Assembly: GCF_002127655.1 (NCBI RefSeq)
Contig: NZ_NEHB01000045.1
Coordinates: 1 to 37,856, forward strand
DNA: 37,856 nucleotides
Origin: Janthinobacterium sp. GW456P
GTDB lineage: Bacteria; Pseudomonadota; Gammaproteobacteria; Burkholderiales; Burkholderiaceae_D
Direction: 5' to 3'
Below the pieces are notes generated by a model. That model was given only the letters and a program-made list of their open reading frames with translations, made no database searches and was not told where the DNA came from. The translations under genes were made by a program, and so were the position numbers. Shown here in pieces: positions 8,254-16,975 of this stretch (positions within the stretch are counted from its first letter, which is position 1; each line of letters starts with the position of its first letter).

Positions 8254-8736
8254 ATGAAACTGCAGTCAATTCGTCGTTTTCAACAAGGTGGCCAAGCGGG
8301 CTTTACGCTGATCGAGTTAATCGTCGTCATCGTCATCCTCGGCATCTTGGCGGCCACCGCGATTCCCCGTTTTATCAATTTGTCGGCAGACGCGCGCCTG
8401 GCTAAAATTAATGGCGCCCGTGCCTCGGTGCAGGCGGGTGCAGCCCTGGCTCATGCGCAATGGCTGGTCAATGGTGCGATTGCCACGGCGCCCTCGGTGG
8501 TCATGGAAGGCGCTACCATCACTCTGGCGAACGGCTATCCTACCGCTGACGCTGCCGGTATTCTCGCGGCAGCCGGCATTGCGGCACCGGATTTTAGCGT
8601 GACTGGCACGGGCCCGTTAACAATCGCCGCTGACGCCGCTCATGCCAGCTGTTCATTTACCTATGCGGCCGCTGCTGCTGCCAATGCCGCGCCGGTGGTG
8701 GGGCCCGTACCGACCACTGCTTCTCCGAATTGTTAA
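8254..8736 (+). CDS. mshA: Major MSHA pilin MshA
   Basis: A 160-residue type IVa prepilin, the main fibre subunit. A 17-residue charged leader ([16 protein letters not shown]) ends at the prepilin peptidase site G|FTLIEL, with Glu at mature +5 and the long conserved helix ([18 protein letters not shown]). The C-terminal part is rich in Ala and Thr. It has two cysteines, one in ASCSFTY and one as the last residue, which can form the C-terminal disulfide loop (D-region). The ATG at 8254 was chosen over an upstream TTG because it has GGAG at proper spacing and gives a normal leader. The gene is followed at once by an intrinsic terminator, as expected for a subunit made in large excess over the minor pilins downstream. 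Confidence 0.93.
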   Translation: MKLQSIRRFQQGGQAGFTLIELIVVIVILGILAATAIPRFINLSADARLAKINGARASVQAGAALAHAQWLVNGAIATAPSVVMEGATITLANGYPTADAAGILAAAGIAAPDFSVTGTGPLTIAADAAHASCSFTYAAAAAANAAPVVGPVPTTASPNC

Positions 8737-8754
8737 GGACGTAGTTCCCGCCTG

Positions 8755-8805
8755 CTGCGGCGATTCGCGCCGCAGGCGACCCGCCTGGCTTGCCAGGCGT
8801 TTTTT
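8755..8805 (+). terminator. Intrinsic terminator after mshA, with a preceding hairpin
   Basis: The main hairpin pairs CGCCTGGC (8782-8789) with GCCAGGCG (8792-8799) over a two-base loop and runs into six T (8800-8805), a classic Rho-independent terminator. Directly before it another perfect stem, CTGCGGCG (8755-8762) with CGCCGCAG (8768-8775), has no T tract. It may protect the mshA message from 3' decay. Minor pilin genes continue after only 58 bases, so read-through or a weak promoter must supply them. Confidence 0.85.
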
Positions 8806-8863
8806 ATTCTTCCTGGCATGTTTCAGCCGGCATGCCGCTCATTGCCATAGGTGCGAGTCCACG

Positions 8864-9436
8864 ATGCTGTCTCCAGCAGGTTTGATGTTTGCCGGGCCGG
8901 CCAGTGAGCGGCGGCAGCGCGGCTTTACCCTGGTCGAACTGGTCGCCGTGCTGCTGGTGGGTGGGCTGCTGGCTGCCGTGGCCGCTCCCCGTTTCTTCCA
9001 GCAAGACAGTTTTGATGTGCGCAGCTTTGCCGACCAAAACGTGAGCATGCTGCGCTATGCGCAAAAACTGGCGATCGCGCAAAACCGGCCCGTCTTCGTG
9101 CAGCTCAACGGCAGCCGCATCGCCCTGTGTTTCAATACTGCCTGCGACGCGCCCAACCGCGTCTTGCCGCCTGCGGGCGGCAATAGCGGCCGAAAAGCCA
9201 CCTTGGCCGCCTGCGCCAATGACACGGCGTGGCTGTGCGAAGCGGCGCCCGGCAATATCAGCTACAGCGTGCCGGCCGATGCCGCCGCTTTTTACTTCAA
9301 TGCCCTGGGCCGTCCGTTCAAGGCGGCCGACGCCGAGCCCGTCTCGAGCTTTCCCGCCAGCGTCAGCATCGGCATCAGCGGCGGCATGACGCGCAACATC
9401 GTCGTCGAAGGGGAGACCGGCTATGTCCATTATTAG
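8864..9436 (+). CDS. mshC: MSHA minor pilin MshC-like
   Basis: A 190-residue prepilin-like protein. After a leader of about 20 residues comes the processing site RG|FTLVEL with Glu+5 and the helix VAVLLVGGLLAAVAAPRFF. The mature part contains several Cys (CFNTACDAP; AACANDTAWLCEA) that may form loops. In MSHA loci the gene after mshA is mshC, a GspH-like minor pilin, which fits. The start at 8864 has only a weak ribosome site. A second ATG at 8885, seven codons on, has CAGG upstream and is an equal candidate. The gene overlaps mshD by 14 bases. Confidence 0.8.
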   Translation: MLSPAGLMFAGPASERRQRGFTLVELVAVLLVGGLLAAVAAPRFFQQDSFDVRSFADQNVSMLRYAQKLAIAQNRPVFVQLNGSRIALCFNTACDAPNRVLPPAGGNSGRKATLAACANDTAWLCEAAPGNISYSVPADAAAFYFNALGRPFKAADAEPVSSFPASVSIGISGGMTRNIVVEGETGYVHY

Positions 9437-10052
9437 GAGAGCCGTCTTGCCGGAGCGCAGGATGGCGCAGCGCGGCGTGACCCTGATCGAGCTGACCATC
9501 TTTATCGTGGTGGTCGGAGTCGCCGTCGTCGGCCTGTTACAGATATTTACCCGCACCACCGCCAGCAGCGTCGATCCGCAATTGCGCAAGCAGGCGCTGG
9601 CGCTGGCCGAGGGCATGCTGGAAGAGGTGACCATGGCGCGCTTCACGTTTTGCGACCCGCTCGCCGATCCGGCCGCAGATGCGGCGACGAATGCCGCGCC
9701 GTTCAACGCTGCCACCAATCCCACCGGCTGCAACACGCCGCAGAATGTCAGCGCGACGGTGCCCGCCACGGGGCGGCCCTACTACAATGTCAGCGACTAC
9801 GTGCGCGCATTCAATACGCCCGTGAACTACACGGAGGACGCGGCAGGCACCAGCTTTCCTGCCGGCTATGCGGTCAGCGTGGTCATCAGCCCCGATGCGG
9901 GACTGGGGCCGGCAGGCGCCACCTTGCCTGCGGACACCACGCCCGTCAATATGAATGTGCTGCGCGTCACGGTCACCGTGACTTACGGCACGAATCAGCA
10001 ACTGGTGCTGGCTGGCTACCGCACGCGCTACGCAGGCAATGCCGTCCCATGA
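9423..10052 (+). CDS. mshD: MSHA minor pilin MshD-like
   Basis: A 209-residue prepilin with processing site RG|VTLIEL and Glu+5; the first mature residue is Val rather than the usual Phe. The helix continues TIFIVVVGVAVVGLLQIF. The mature domain is rich in Ala, Thr and Asn and holds Cys in FTFCDPLAD and TGCNTPQ. GspI/PilV-like minor pilins, including MshD, have this organisation (a helix followed by QALALAEGMLEEV). It overlaps mshC at its 5' end and mshO by ATGA at its 3' end, so it belongs to the minor-pilin run that probably primes fibre assembly. Confidence 0.82.
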   Translation: MSIIRRAVLPERRMAQRGVTLIELTIFIVVVGVAVVGLLQIFTRTTASSVDPQLRKQALALAEGMLEEVTMARFTFCDPLADPAADAATNAAPFNAATNPTGCNTPQNVSATVPATGRPYYNVSDYVRAFNTPVNYTEDAAGTSFPAGYAVSVVISPDAGLGPAGATLPADTTPVNMNVLRVTVTVTYGTNQQLVLAGYRTRYAGNAVP

Positions 10053-10948
10053 TGCCTTTTTTACGCCCCCGGCAGCACGGTTTCACCCTGATCGAACTGA
10101 TCGTGGTCATCATCATCACGGCCATCGTGGCCGGGATTGTGACGGTATTCATCCGCGCCCCCGTGCAAGGCTACCTGGATGTAAACGCCCGCGCCGAACT
10201 GGCCGATGCCGCCGATTTGGCATCGCGGCGCATCGCGCGCGACGTGCGCCTGGCGCTGCCCAACAGCGTGCGCGTGACAAGCAATGGAAGTGACAGCTAT
10301 CTGGAATTGCTGCTGACCAAGACGGGCGGGCGCTACCTGTCGGAAGACGACAACCTCAGCGTGATACCGGGCAATGTGCTGGCCTTCGATCCCAGCACGC
10401 CGGTCGCCAATGCCAATGTGTTTACCATCGTGGGCGCCGTGCCTGCCGGCCTGCAGGCCATCGTGGCCGGCGACTTTATCGTCGTCAACAATCTGGGCGG
10501 CCAGCCGCCCGTGGATGCCTATAACTGCAGCGGGCAATGCAACCGCGCCCAGGTCGTTTCCATCAGCGACACCAACGTGACGCTGGCGAATAACCCTTTT
10601 GTTGCGCAAACGCCGTCCATGCCTTCCCTTAGCTATCGTTTCCAGGTGGTCAGCACGGCCGTCACCTATCGCTGCGCGCCGAATGCGAACGGCACCGGCA
10701 CGCTGACGCGCTATGCGGGCTATGCGATCCAGCCCGCCCAGCCGGTGAGCGCCACCGCCGCGCCGCTCAATAGCGCGCCGTCGGCAGCGCTGATGGCGAT
10801 GCAGGTTGCCGGCTGCGGTTTTTCTTTCACGACGCTGGCCAACGTGCAGCGCGGCCTGGTCAGCATCGGCCTGACCCTGGGCGCGCCCGGCAGCAATGCC
10901 GGCCAGATCACGCTGGTGCAGCAGGCACAGGTCAATAATTCGCCATGA
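10049..10948 (+). CDS. mshO: MSHA minor pilin MshO-like
   Basis: A 299-residue prepilin-like protein, GspJ/PilW-like by size and place. It begins [20 protein letters not shown], with Glu+5 and a helix ending near IVTVFIRAP. The next segment (ADAADLASRRIARDVRLALP) is the conserved helix of GspJ-type pseudopilins. The rest is beta-rich with two Cys in CSGQCNRAQ and others later. The ATG at 10049 overlaps the mshD stop by four bases. A second ATG follows immediately, so the true first residue may be either Met. The stop overlaps mshP by ATGA at 10945-10948. Confidence 0.83.
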   Translation: MMPFLRPRQHGFTLIELIVVIIITAIVAGIVTVFIRAPVQGYLDVNARAELADAADLASRRIARDVRLALPNSVRVTSNGSDSYLELLLTKTGGRYLSEDDNLSVIPGNVLAFDPSTPVANANVFTIVGAVPAGLQAIVAGDFIVVNNLGGQPPVDAYNCSGQCNRAQVVSISDTNVTLANNPFVAQTPSMPSLSYRFQVVSTAVTYRCAPNANGTGTLTRYAGYAIQPAQPVSATAAPLNSAPSAALMAMQVAGCGFSFTTLANVQRGLVSIGLTLGAPGSNAGQITLVQQAQVNNSP

Positions 10949-11403
10949 CGACAGCCAATCCCGCCATCCCGATGCCGCCTCGACGGCCGCCGCGCCGCCC
11001 GGCGCGCGGCTTCAGCATCGTCACCGCCATCTTCCTGCTGGTGGTGCTGTCCGCGCTGGGCGTGGCGCTGCTCTCCATCTCGACCATGCAGCATGCCGAG
11101 TCGGCGCTCGACGTGCAGGGCGCGCGCGCCTACCAGGCGGCCCGGGCTGGCATGGAGTGGGGCTTGTACCAGCAGCGCGTCAATAACAGTTGCGCCGCCA
11201 GCAGCAACTTTGCCTTGCCCGCGACTGGCGCGCTGGCCGGCTTTTCCGTCACCGTGCGCTGCACGCAGAGCGCTGGCGTGGTGCCGCGCTACCAGGTGAC
11301 CGCCACGGCGTGCAATCAGCCCGGCGTTGGCGGTGTCTGCGCCACCGCCAACGCCACCAACAATCCCGATTACGTGCAGCGCGTCGTGCAGGCGGAGTTT
11401 TAG
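10945..11403 (+). CDS. mshP: MSHA biogenesis protein MshP-like minor pilin without Glu5
   Basis: A 152-residue protein with an Arg/Pro-rich leader, then RG|FSIVTAIFLLVVLSALGVALLSIS. The site and hydrophobic helix look like a prepilin, but mature position 5 is Thr instead of Glu. In type II secretion the tip pseudopilin GspK likewise lacks Glu5 and caps the fibre, so a tip position is a reasonable inference for this protein. The segment AYQAARAGMEWGLYQ after the helix is typical of PilX/MshP-like proteins. Four Cys follow in the C-terminal part. It overlaps mshO by four bases and precedes mshQ by 23 bases. Confidence 0.78.
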   Translation: MTTANPAIPMPPRRPPRRPARGFSIVTAIFLLVVLSALGVALLSISTMQHAESALDVQGARAYQAARAGMEWGLYQQRVNNSCAASSNFALPATGALAGFSVTVRCTQSAGVVPRYQVTATACNQPGVGGVCATANATNNPDYVQRVVQAEF

Positions 11404-11426
11404 GCGAGGCAAACCAAAGGAGCGAC

Positions 11427-14400
11427 ATGCAGGCAGTCACGGCAGGATGGATACATGCACTGGGGCGCATGGCCTTGCTGGCCATATTGGCCATGCTGTG
11501 CTGCACTCCGGCACACGCAGTGACGTACGCCAATACCAGTTTTGCCTACAACTGGATCGACGCCAGCAATCATGCCAGGCTAGGCTACAACACCTCGCCG
11601 TACAAATTCAATGGCGCCGCCGGCTGCGGCACTACACCGCCCATCCTCGACGACACGCTCAGCGACGCCTTGCCCATCGGTTTTAACTTCATGTATTCGG
11701 GCGTGGCCTTCAGCAGCCTGCGCGTGATGACGAATGGCCGGGTGCAGTTCAATAACAACGTCACGTGCGGCTACGGCAGCCCGGTGCAGACGCTGCCGTA
11801 TCCGGACAGCAGCTTGAACTACACCATGCGCATCTATGGCAACGACCTCGATCCCACCTCGAAGCTGGAATTGCCGACCTACAATACTGCCTGCGCCAGC
11901 CGCACCACCTGCTATATCAGCTACGCCACCGTCGGCACGGCGCCGTACCGCAGTTTTGTCGTGACGTGGAATAATGTGCCGGAGTGGACCACGGGCGCCA
12001 ATCCGACCGGCTCCTACAGCCTGCAATTGATCTTGCAGGAAAACGGCGAATTCGTCTACCAGTACGGCGCTGCCGTGGCGGGGCCTTCCGCCAAGCTGGG
12101 ACAGATCGGCTGGCAAGCCGACAGCAACGATTACGACACGCCGCAGACAGGCTTTCCGGTCAGCAATTCCGCCATCAAGTTCTATATTCCCCGCCCCGTG
12201 ATCGAGTACCGCATGGAGCAGCCCAGCTGGAATAATACGCCGGGGCAGGTAAGCGATTCCAGCGGTAACGGGCGCGACGGCACGGTGCTGGGCGGCGCGC
12301 AGACCATCGCCGCCGGCCGCGTCTGCCGTGCCGCCAGCTTTCCTCTCAATACCAGCGCTGCGGCCGTCGATGCGATCGACAGCGCCCTGTCCGTGCCGGG
12401 CAACATGGGCGGCGCCGGCACCATCACGTTCTGGTACAAGGCCAATACAGCCTGGTCCGGCAGCGGCGCGCGCGATGCGCAGCTGCTCGACGCCACGCAG
12501 ATGAACAATGAATGGTTTTTTCTCGTGCGGCGCAGCACGGGCGCCTTGCGCTTCGTCGTCACGGATAGCCTGGGCACCGTGCGCACGGTGGAAACGGCCG
12601 CCAACACGGTGGCGGCCGGCACCTGGAAGCATATCGCCGTGAGCTGGAGCTTCAATGCGCTGGCCGCCGCCAACAGCGACCACTTGCGCATATACGTCGA
12701 CGGCGTGCTGCAAAAGGAGACGGCATTTACCACGGCGGCGGTGGTGTCGCCGCGCATCGGGACCCTGTTTATCGGCGACAACCGCAGCGCATTCACGGGG
12801 CAGAACGGCAGCGGCAACTCCACCGATGGCGCGATCGACGAGTTGCGTGCCTATAACTACGAGGGCGGCCTGGCACTGGTGCAGCGCGACCAGAATCTAA
12901 GCCAGGCAGGCTGCCTGAACCATTACGCGGTGACGAACACGGGCACCGGCCTGACCTGCCAGCAAAGCACGGTCACGGTCACGGCGCATGACGTCAATCA
13001 CAACAATATCGTGATGCCGAACAACACCACGCAAATCCAGCTGAGCACCTCGAACGGCATCGGCGACTGGGCCCTGATCTCGGGCTATGGCGTGCTTGTC
13101 AATGGTACGCTGAACGACGGTGTGGCGACCTATCTGTTCAACGGCGAGTATCAGGCCGTGTTCGGCCTGAGCAGCGGAACGGCGGCCACCGTCAGCGTGA
13201 ATGTGACGGATGGGCAGTTTACGGAGCAGGAAGACCAGGCGCTGGTGATCAAGGCCTGCGCCGTGGCGCGCTTCAACGCCTGCGAGGCGACGTCGCCGCG
13301 CTGCGTGCCCAGTACCAGCAGCCTGAACTATGCTCGCCTGAATACCAAGCTGGCCGACACGGCCTTCAAGCTCGACCTGGTCAAGCTGAAGACCGATGCC
13401 AGCCTGGAAAACACGTTCGCTGGCGCGGCCACCGTGGATTTGCTGGTCAATACCGCCACCGGCGTGGTGCTGGGCACGAATAACTGCCCGCTCACCCAGA
13501 CCGCGGTGATTCCGCTGGGCCTGGTGGCGTTCACGGGCGGCTATTCGAGCACCAATGTGAGCATTCCGGCCAGCGCCATTGCCGCCGTGGCGCCCCGGTA
13601 CAGCGCCTACCGCGACGTGCGCGTGCGCGTCACTTGCACGGCAGCCGTGTGCGGCACCGCCAATGTGGGATGTTCGACCGATAATTTCGCGGTGCGGCCG
13701 CAGCAGTTCACGCTCAGTTCCAACATGAGCAACAGCGGCCTGAGCGGCACACCCAGCCTGGCGGCGGGCGCCCAGTTTACCGTTGGCGCAACCGCCGTGG
13801 CCGGCTATAACGGCACGCCGCTGGTCGATAACTCCCTTGCTGGCCAGAAAATTACCGGTTTCCTCAGTGCCACCGACTACACCGACCGCCTCGCATCGGC
13901 CTCGAATGCCAGTCCGTTTCCGTTGGGGCAGGCGGTGCTGGCCAGCGGGCTGGCCAGCAACAGCGGCGTGACCTACGGCGATGTCGGCACCTTCCGCATG
14001 CTGCCCGAGGCGGTGCTCGACAATGCCTACACCAGCGTCGACCAGCCCGGCGATTGCGTCATCGGCAGTAGCAGCAATACAGTCGCGAATGGCAAGTTCG
14101 GCTGCAATATCGCCAACCAGGCGCAAACCCCGGCGCCCGTCTTCGGCCGCTTTTTTCCTGACCACTACGCGCTCACGGGTGCGCTGAGCGGCGCTTGCGG
14201 CGACTTCACCTATATGGGCCAGCGCGAACTGGGCGTCGTGCTGGGCGCGACGGCATTGAGCAATAGTAACCAGATCCTCGCGCGTTACGGCAGCGGCTAT
14301 CCGGGACTCGCCAGCGTCAGCGTGGGCGCGGCCAATGCCGGGGCGGCACTGCCTATCGGCCGCCTGGCGCCAGCCTTGCCCGCCTTCGCGTGGAGCCAGG

Positions 14401-15173
14401 GGCGCAGCGGGCGTTCCTACTCGACCGACGGCGCCGCCTATGCCGCCGGCAGCACGCAAGTGGTGGTGGCAGGCAGCGGCGGCCTGTCGGCGGGCGAACT
14501 GATCAAATTCGGCGGCGACGGCGCCATCTACACGGTGCAGGCCGGCACTGCCGGCGCGGGCAGCATAACGCTCGCCGCGCCTGGCTTGCAGCAGGACATT
14601 CCAAGCGGCGCGACCGGCATTACGGTACTGCACAGCTTTAACCGGCTGGCCAGCGGTCAGGATGGCCCATACGAGGATTTTTCGCTGGTGGTGGGCATCA
14701 GCGACAGCGACGGCGCGCTCATTTCCAGCGTGAATGGCCTGGCGGTCGCACCCGCCGCCAGCGTCGCCATAGGCGATACCCGGCTGCGTCATGGTCGCCT
14801 GCGCATCAACAATATGTACGGTTCGGAACAGCGCGCGCTGCTGGTGCCCTTGGCCGCGCAATACTGGAACGGTAGCGCGTATGCGGCCAATACGCTGGAC
14901 AACTGCACGGCCCTGCTGCGCAAGAATTTCGTCTTGAACAATTACCTCAACCTGACGGATGCCCAGCTGCCGGCCGCCACCACCTTGCCGCTCGACAGTG
15001 GCTTGCTGAAGCTGGGCGCCGGCAGCGTGCTGATGGCCAAGCCCGCCGCATCCGTGACCAAAAAAGGCACGCTCACCTTGCAGTCGCTGATCCCCTACCT
15101 GCCGGGACAGGCGCGCCAGACCATCGGCGCATTCAAGAGCGAACCCGTACTGTATCTACGCGAAATGTATTGA
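11427..15173 (+). CDS. mshQ: MshQ-like large secreted protein with LamG-like and DUF6701-type regions
   Basis: A 1,248-residue exported protein, the last gene of the first pilus run. Residues 1-30 are a Sec signal ending CCTPAHA. Residues of about 50-245 are a beta-rich domain (IGFNFMYSG, MTNGRVQFN). A LamG/concanavalin-like domain at about 255-480 includes VSDSSGNGRDG, GTITFWYK, WKHIAVSW and IDELRAYN. The C-terminal half has features of the MshQ tail (DUF6701): ACAVARFNACE, a CxxxxVGC pattern, FAVRPQQFTL and FGRFFPDHY. The ATG at 11427 has AAAGGAG four bases upstream. In Vibrio and Shewanella MshQ is encoded with the pilus but its function is unsettled. A carbohydrate-binding adhesin at the pilus tip or surface is inferred here from the LamG fold. 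Confidence 0.85.
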   Translation: MQAVTAGWIHALGRMALLAILAMLCCTPAHAVTYANTSFAYNWIDASNHARLGYNTSPYKFNGAAGCGTTPPILDDTLSDALPIGFNFMYSGVAFSSLRVMTNGRVQFNNNVTCGYGSPVQTLPYPDSSLNYTMRIYGNDLDPTSKLELPTYNTACASRTTCYISYATVGTAPYRSFVVTWNNVPEWTTGANPTGSYSLQLILQENGEFVYQYGAAVAGPSAKLGQIGWQADSNDYDTPQTGFPVSNSAIKFYIPRPVIEYRMEQPSWNNTPGQVSDSSGNGRDGTVLGGAQTIAAGRVCRAASFPLNTSAAAVDAIDSALSVPGNMGGAGTITFWYKANTAWSGSGARDAQLLDATQMNNEWFFLVRRSTGALRFVVTDSLGTVRTVETAANTVAAGTWKHIAVSWSFNALAAANSDHLRIYVDGVLQKETAFTTAAVVSPRIGTLFIGDNRSAFTGQNGSGNSTDGAIDELRAYNYEGGLALVQRDQNLSQAGCLNHYAVTNTGTGLTCQQSTVTVTAHDVNHNNIVMPNNTTQIQLSTSNGIGDWALISGYGVLVNGTLNDGVATYLFNGEYQAVFGLSSGTAATVSVNVTDGQFTEQEDQALVIKACAVARFNACEATSPRCVPSTSSLNYARLNTKLADTAFKLDLVKLKTDASLENTFAGAATVDLLVNTATGVVLGTNNCPLTQTAVIPLGLVAFTGGYSSTNVSIPASAIAAVAPRYSAYRDVRVRVTCTAAVCGTANVGCSTDNFAVRPQQFTLSSNMSNSGLSGTPSLAAGAQFTVGATAVAGYNGTPLVDNSLAGQKITGFLSATDYTDRLASASNASPFPLGQAVLASGLASNSGVTYGDVGTFRMLPEAVLDNAYTSVDQPGDCVIGSSSNTVANGKFGCNIANQAQTPAPVFGRFFPDHYALTGALSGACGDFTYMGQRELGVVLGATALSNSNQILARYGSGYPGLASVSVGAANAGAALPIGRLAPALPAFAWSQGRSGRSYSTDGAAYAAGSTQVVVAGSGGLSAGELIKFGGDGAIYTVQAGTAGAGSITLAAPGLQQDIPSGATGITVLHSFNRLASGQDGPYEDFSLVVGISDSDGALISSVNGLAVAPAASVAIGDTRLRHGRLRINNMYGSEQRALLVPLAAQYWNGSAYAANTLDNCTALLRKNFVLNNYLNLTDAQLPAATTLPLDSGLLKLGAGSVLMAKPAASVTKKGTLTLQSLIPYLPGQARQTIGAFKSEPVLYLREMY

Positions 15174-15341
15174 AGGGCGGGCGATTTTCCGGCGCGTCGT
15201 GACATTCGTGGTGTTTTCCTGAAAATGTGTTGTCAATTGTTTCTTTTTTAACCTGTTCATACCTGCGATGAATTAAAATTGATTCAATGCATCATTCAGA
15301 CGACACCGCTGTCGTCGCATTTCATTCTCTGGATCGGTGGC
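15174..15341 (+). promoter_or_regulatory. Gap between mshQ and mshI, AT-rich, probable promoter
   Basis: This gap separates the two plus-strand pilus gene runs. Bases 15,225-15,295 are very AT-rich within GC-rich surroundings, with a -10-like TAAAAT at 15,274-15,279 and TTGTCA at 15,230-15,235. The two are too far apart to form one promoter. No terminator hairpin with a T tract was found after mshQ. A promoter for the mshI run is likely here but its exact boxes are not clear. Confidence 0.3.
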
Positions 15342-16286
15342 ATGGGTTTATTCGCAAAAGCAAAAAAACACGAGGGTTGGCTGGCGACATCATTCTCAGC
15401 GGAAGGTGTGTGCGCCGCCGTGGTCAAGCGGCGCGCGGACGACAAGCCGCTGGTGCAGGCGGTGGCCACATATGCGGGACGCAAGCCGCTGGCGGCGGCC
15501 ATCCTGGAAAAAATGAACCGCGATGTGCACGCCCAGTCTTATCGGAACACCACCTTGCTCGGCGCGGGCGAGTACCAGTTGCTGACGCTCGATGCGCCGA
15601 ACGTGCCGCCGGAGGAACTCAAGACCGCCGTCCGCTGGCGCCTGAAAGACATGATCGACTTTCCGGCGGCGGATGCCACCGTCGACGTCTTCGATATTCC
15701 AGCCGACAAGAACGGACCGGGGCGCGCGCAATCGCTGTTCGCCGTCGCGGCGCGCAACGCCGCCCTGGCCCAGCGCCAGGCGCTGTATGGCGCATGCAAG
15801 ATCGCCCTGTCGGTCATCGATATCCCGGAAATGGCCCAGCGAAATATCGCAGGCTTGATGGAAACGCAGGGGCGGGGCCTGGCCATGCTGTCGTTCGATA
15901 GCGAAGGGGGACTGCTGACCGTGACGTTCGATGGGGAGCTGTATCTGGCGCGCCGCATCGACGTGACCGTGGCACAACTGGCCGATGCCAGCGACACCCT
16001 GCGGCAGCAATGTTACGACAAGATCACACTGGAACTGCAGCGTTCCTTCGATCATTTCGACCGTCAATTCCATTTTATTACCGTTGCCAGGCTGGTCCTG
16101 GCGCCCACCGGCAGCGATGGCTTGCATGCTTATCTGGCGGACAATTTGTACATGCCGGTCGAGGCGCTGGATCTGACGACCTTGTTTGATTTTTCCAAGG
16201 TGCCGGACCTGTCGGCCGCCGCCGGCCAGGCGCGCTTCTTCCTGGCCCTGGGTGCGGCCTTGCGGCAGGAGGAGACGCCAGCGTGA
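15342..16286 (+). CDS. mshI: MSHA biogenesis protein MshI (PilM/GspL-like cytoplasmic part)
   Basis: A 314-residue protein resembling the actin-like PilM family that links the pilus alignment complex to the cytoplasm. It opens MGLFAKAKKHEGW, typical of MshI, and contains the PilM-like segments PPEELKTAVRWRLKDMID near 95-112, SLFAVAARN and MAQRNIAGL. It has no membrane segment. The ATG at 15342 was chosen over an ATT-rich upstream extension because it matches the family opening and has a G-rich site just upstream. Its TGA overlaps the GTG of the PilN-like gene. The order PilM-PilN-PilO-like matches known pilus operons. Confidence 0.86.
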   Translation: MGLFAKAKKHEGWLATSFSAEGVCAAVVKRRADDKPLVQAVATYAGRKPLAAAILEKMNRDVHAQSYRNTTLLGAGEYQLLTLDAPNVPPEELKTAVRWRLKDMIDFPAADATVDVFDIPADKNGPGRAQSLFAVAARNAALAQRQALYGACKIALSVIDIPEMAQRNIAGLMETQGRGLAMLSFDSEGGLLTVTFDGELYLARRIDVTVAQLADASDTLRQQCYDKITLELQRSFDHFDRQFHFITVARLVLAPTGSDGLHAYLADNLYMPVEALDLTTLFDFSKVPDLSAAAGQARFFLALGAALRQEETPA

Positions 16287-16975
16287 GCCAGCAAATCAAT
16301 CTGTTCAACCCTGCGTTTGAAAAGCAGAAGCAGGCGCTGTCGTCGGTGGGCTTGCTGCAGGGACTGGGGCTGGTCCTTGCCGCCAGTGCCGCGCTGGTCT
16401 GGTTTGGCGCGCGCCAGGTGGCCGCGCTGGAGCGGGCGGCGGCCGACGCCAAGGTCGTGCTCGACGCACGCGAGGCGCGGCGGGCCGATGTCTTTGCGCG
16501 GTTTCCCGTGCGCGGCAAGGACCCGCTGATCGCGGGCGCGCTGAGCCAGGCCGAGGCCGACCGCAGCGCCTTGCAGGAAGCGGGCCAGATTCTGCAGGGC
16601 GGTGAACTGGGCAATACGCACGGCTATGCCGATTATTTCCGCGCGTTCGCGCGCGCCAGGGTCAACGGTTTGTGGCTGACGGGGGCGAGCATCGCCGGCG
16701 CCGGCAAGGAGATCGGCTTGCAGGGGCGGGTCGTACAGCCGGACTTGCTGCCCCAGTACATCAGCGCCTTGTCCAGGGAATCGGCCTTGCAGGGCAAATC
16801 GTTCGCGCGCCTCGACATGACCACCGCTCAGCTTCCCGCTGCCCCCGCTTCCGCGCCGGTGTCGCCGGGCGCAGCGCCGGTCGCTGCCGTGGCAGCCTCG
16901 GCGCCGCGCTTTATCGAATTCAGTTTGCAATCGTCGGCGGCGCCCGCCAGCGGCGCAGGGGCGGTCAAGCAATGA
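16283..16975 (+). CDS. PilN-like inner-membrane alignment protein (MshI2)
   Basis: A 230-residue bitopic protein. Its cytoplasmic start MSQQINLFNPAF carries the INLFNP motif by which PilN binds PilM. A membrane segment (about 23-42, LLQGLGLVLAASAALVWFG) is followed by a coiled-coil-like part and a small ferredoxin-like periplasmic domain, then an Ala/Pro-rich tail. It starts with GTG at 16283, overlapping the mshI stop (GTGA), and overlaps mshJ by ATGA. Known PilN proteins pair with PilO to align the inner-membrane platform with the secretin, and the neighbours support this role. Confidence 0.85.
   Translation: MSQQINLFNPAFEKQKQALSSVGLLQGLGLVLAASAALVWFGARQVAALERAAADAKVVLDAREARRADVFARFPVRGKDPLIAGALSQAEADRSALQEAGQILQGGELGNTHGYADYFRAFARARVNGLWLTGASIAGAGKEIGLQGRVVQPDLLPQYISALSRESALQGKSFARLDMTTAQLPAAPASAPVSPGAAPVAAVAASAPRFIEFSLQSSAAPASGAGAVKQ

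Noticed and set aside
12897..14861. 654-codon open frame antisense to mshQ
   Set aside because: Shadow of the mshQ reading frame; no ribosome site or domain.
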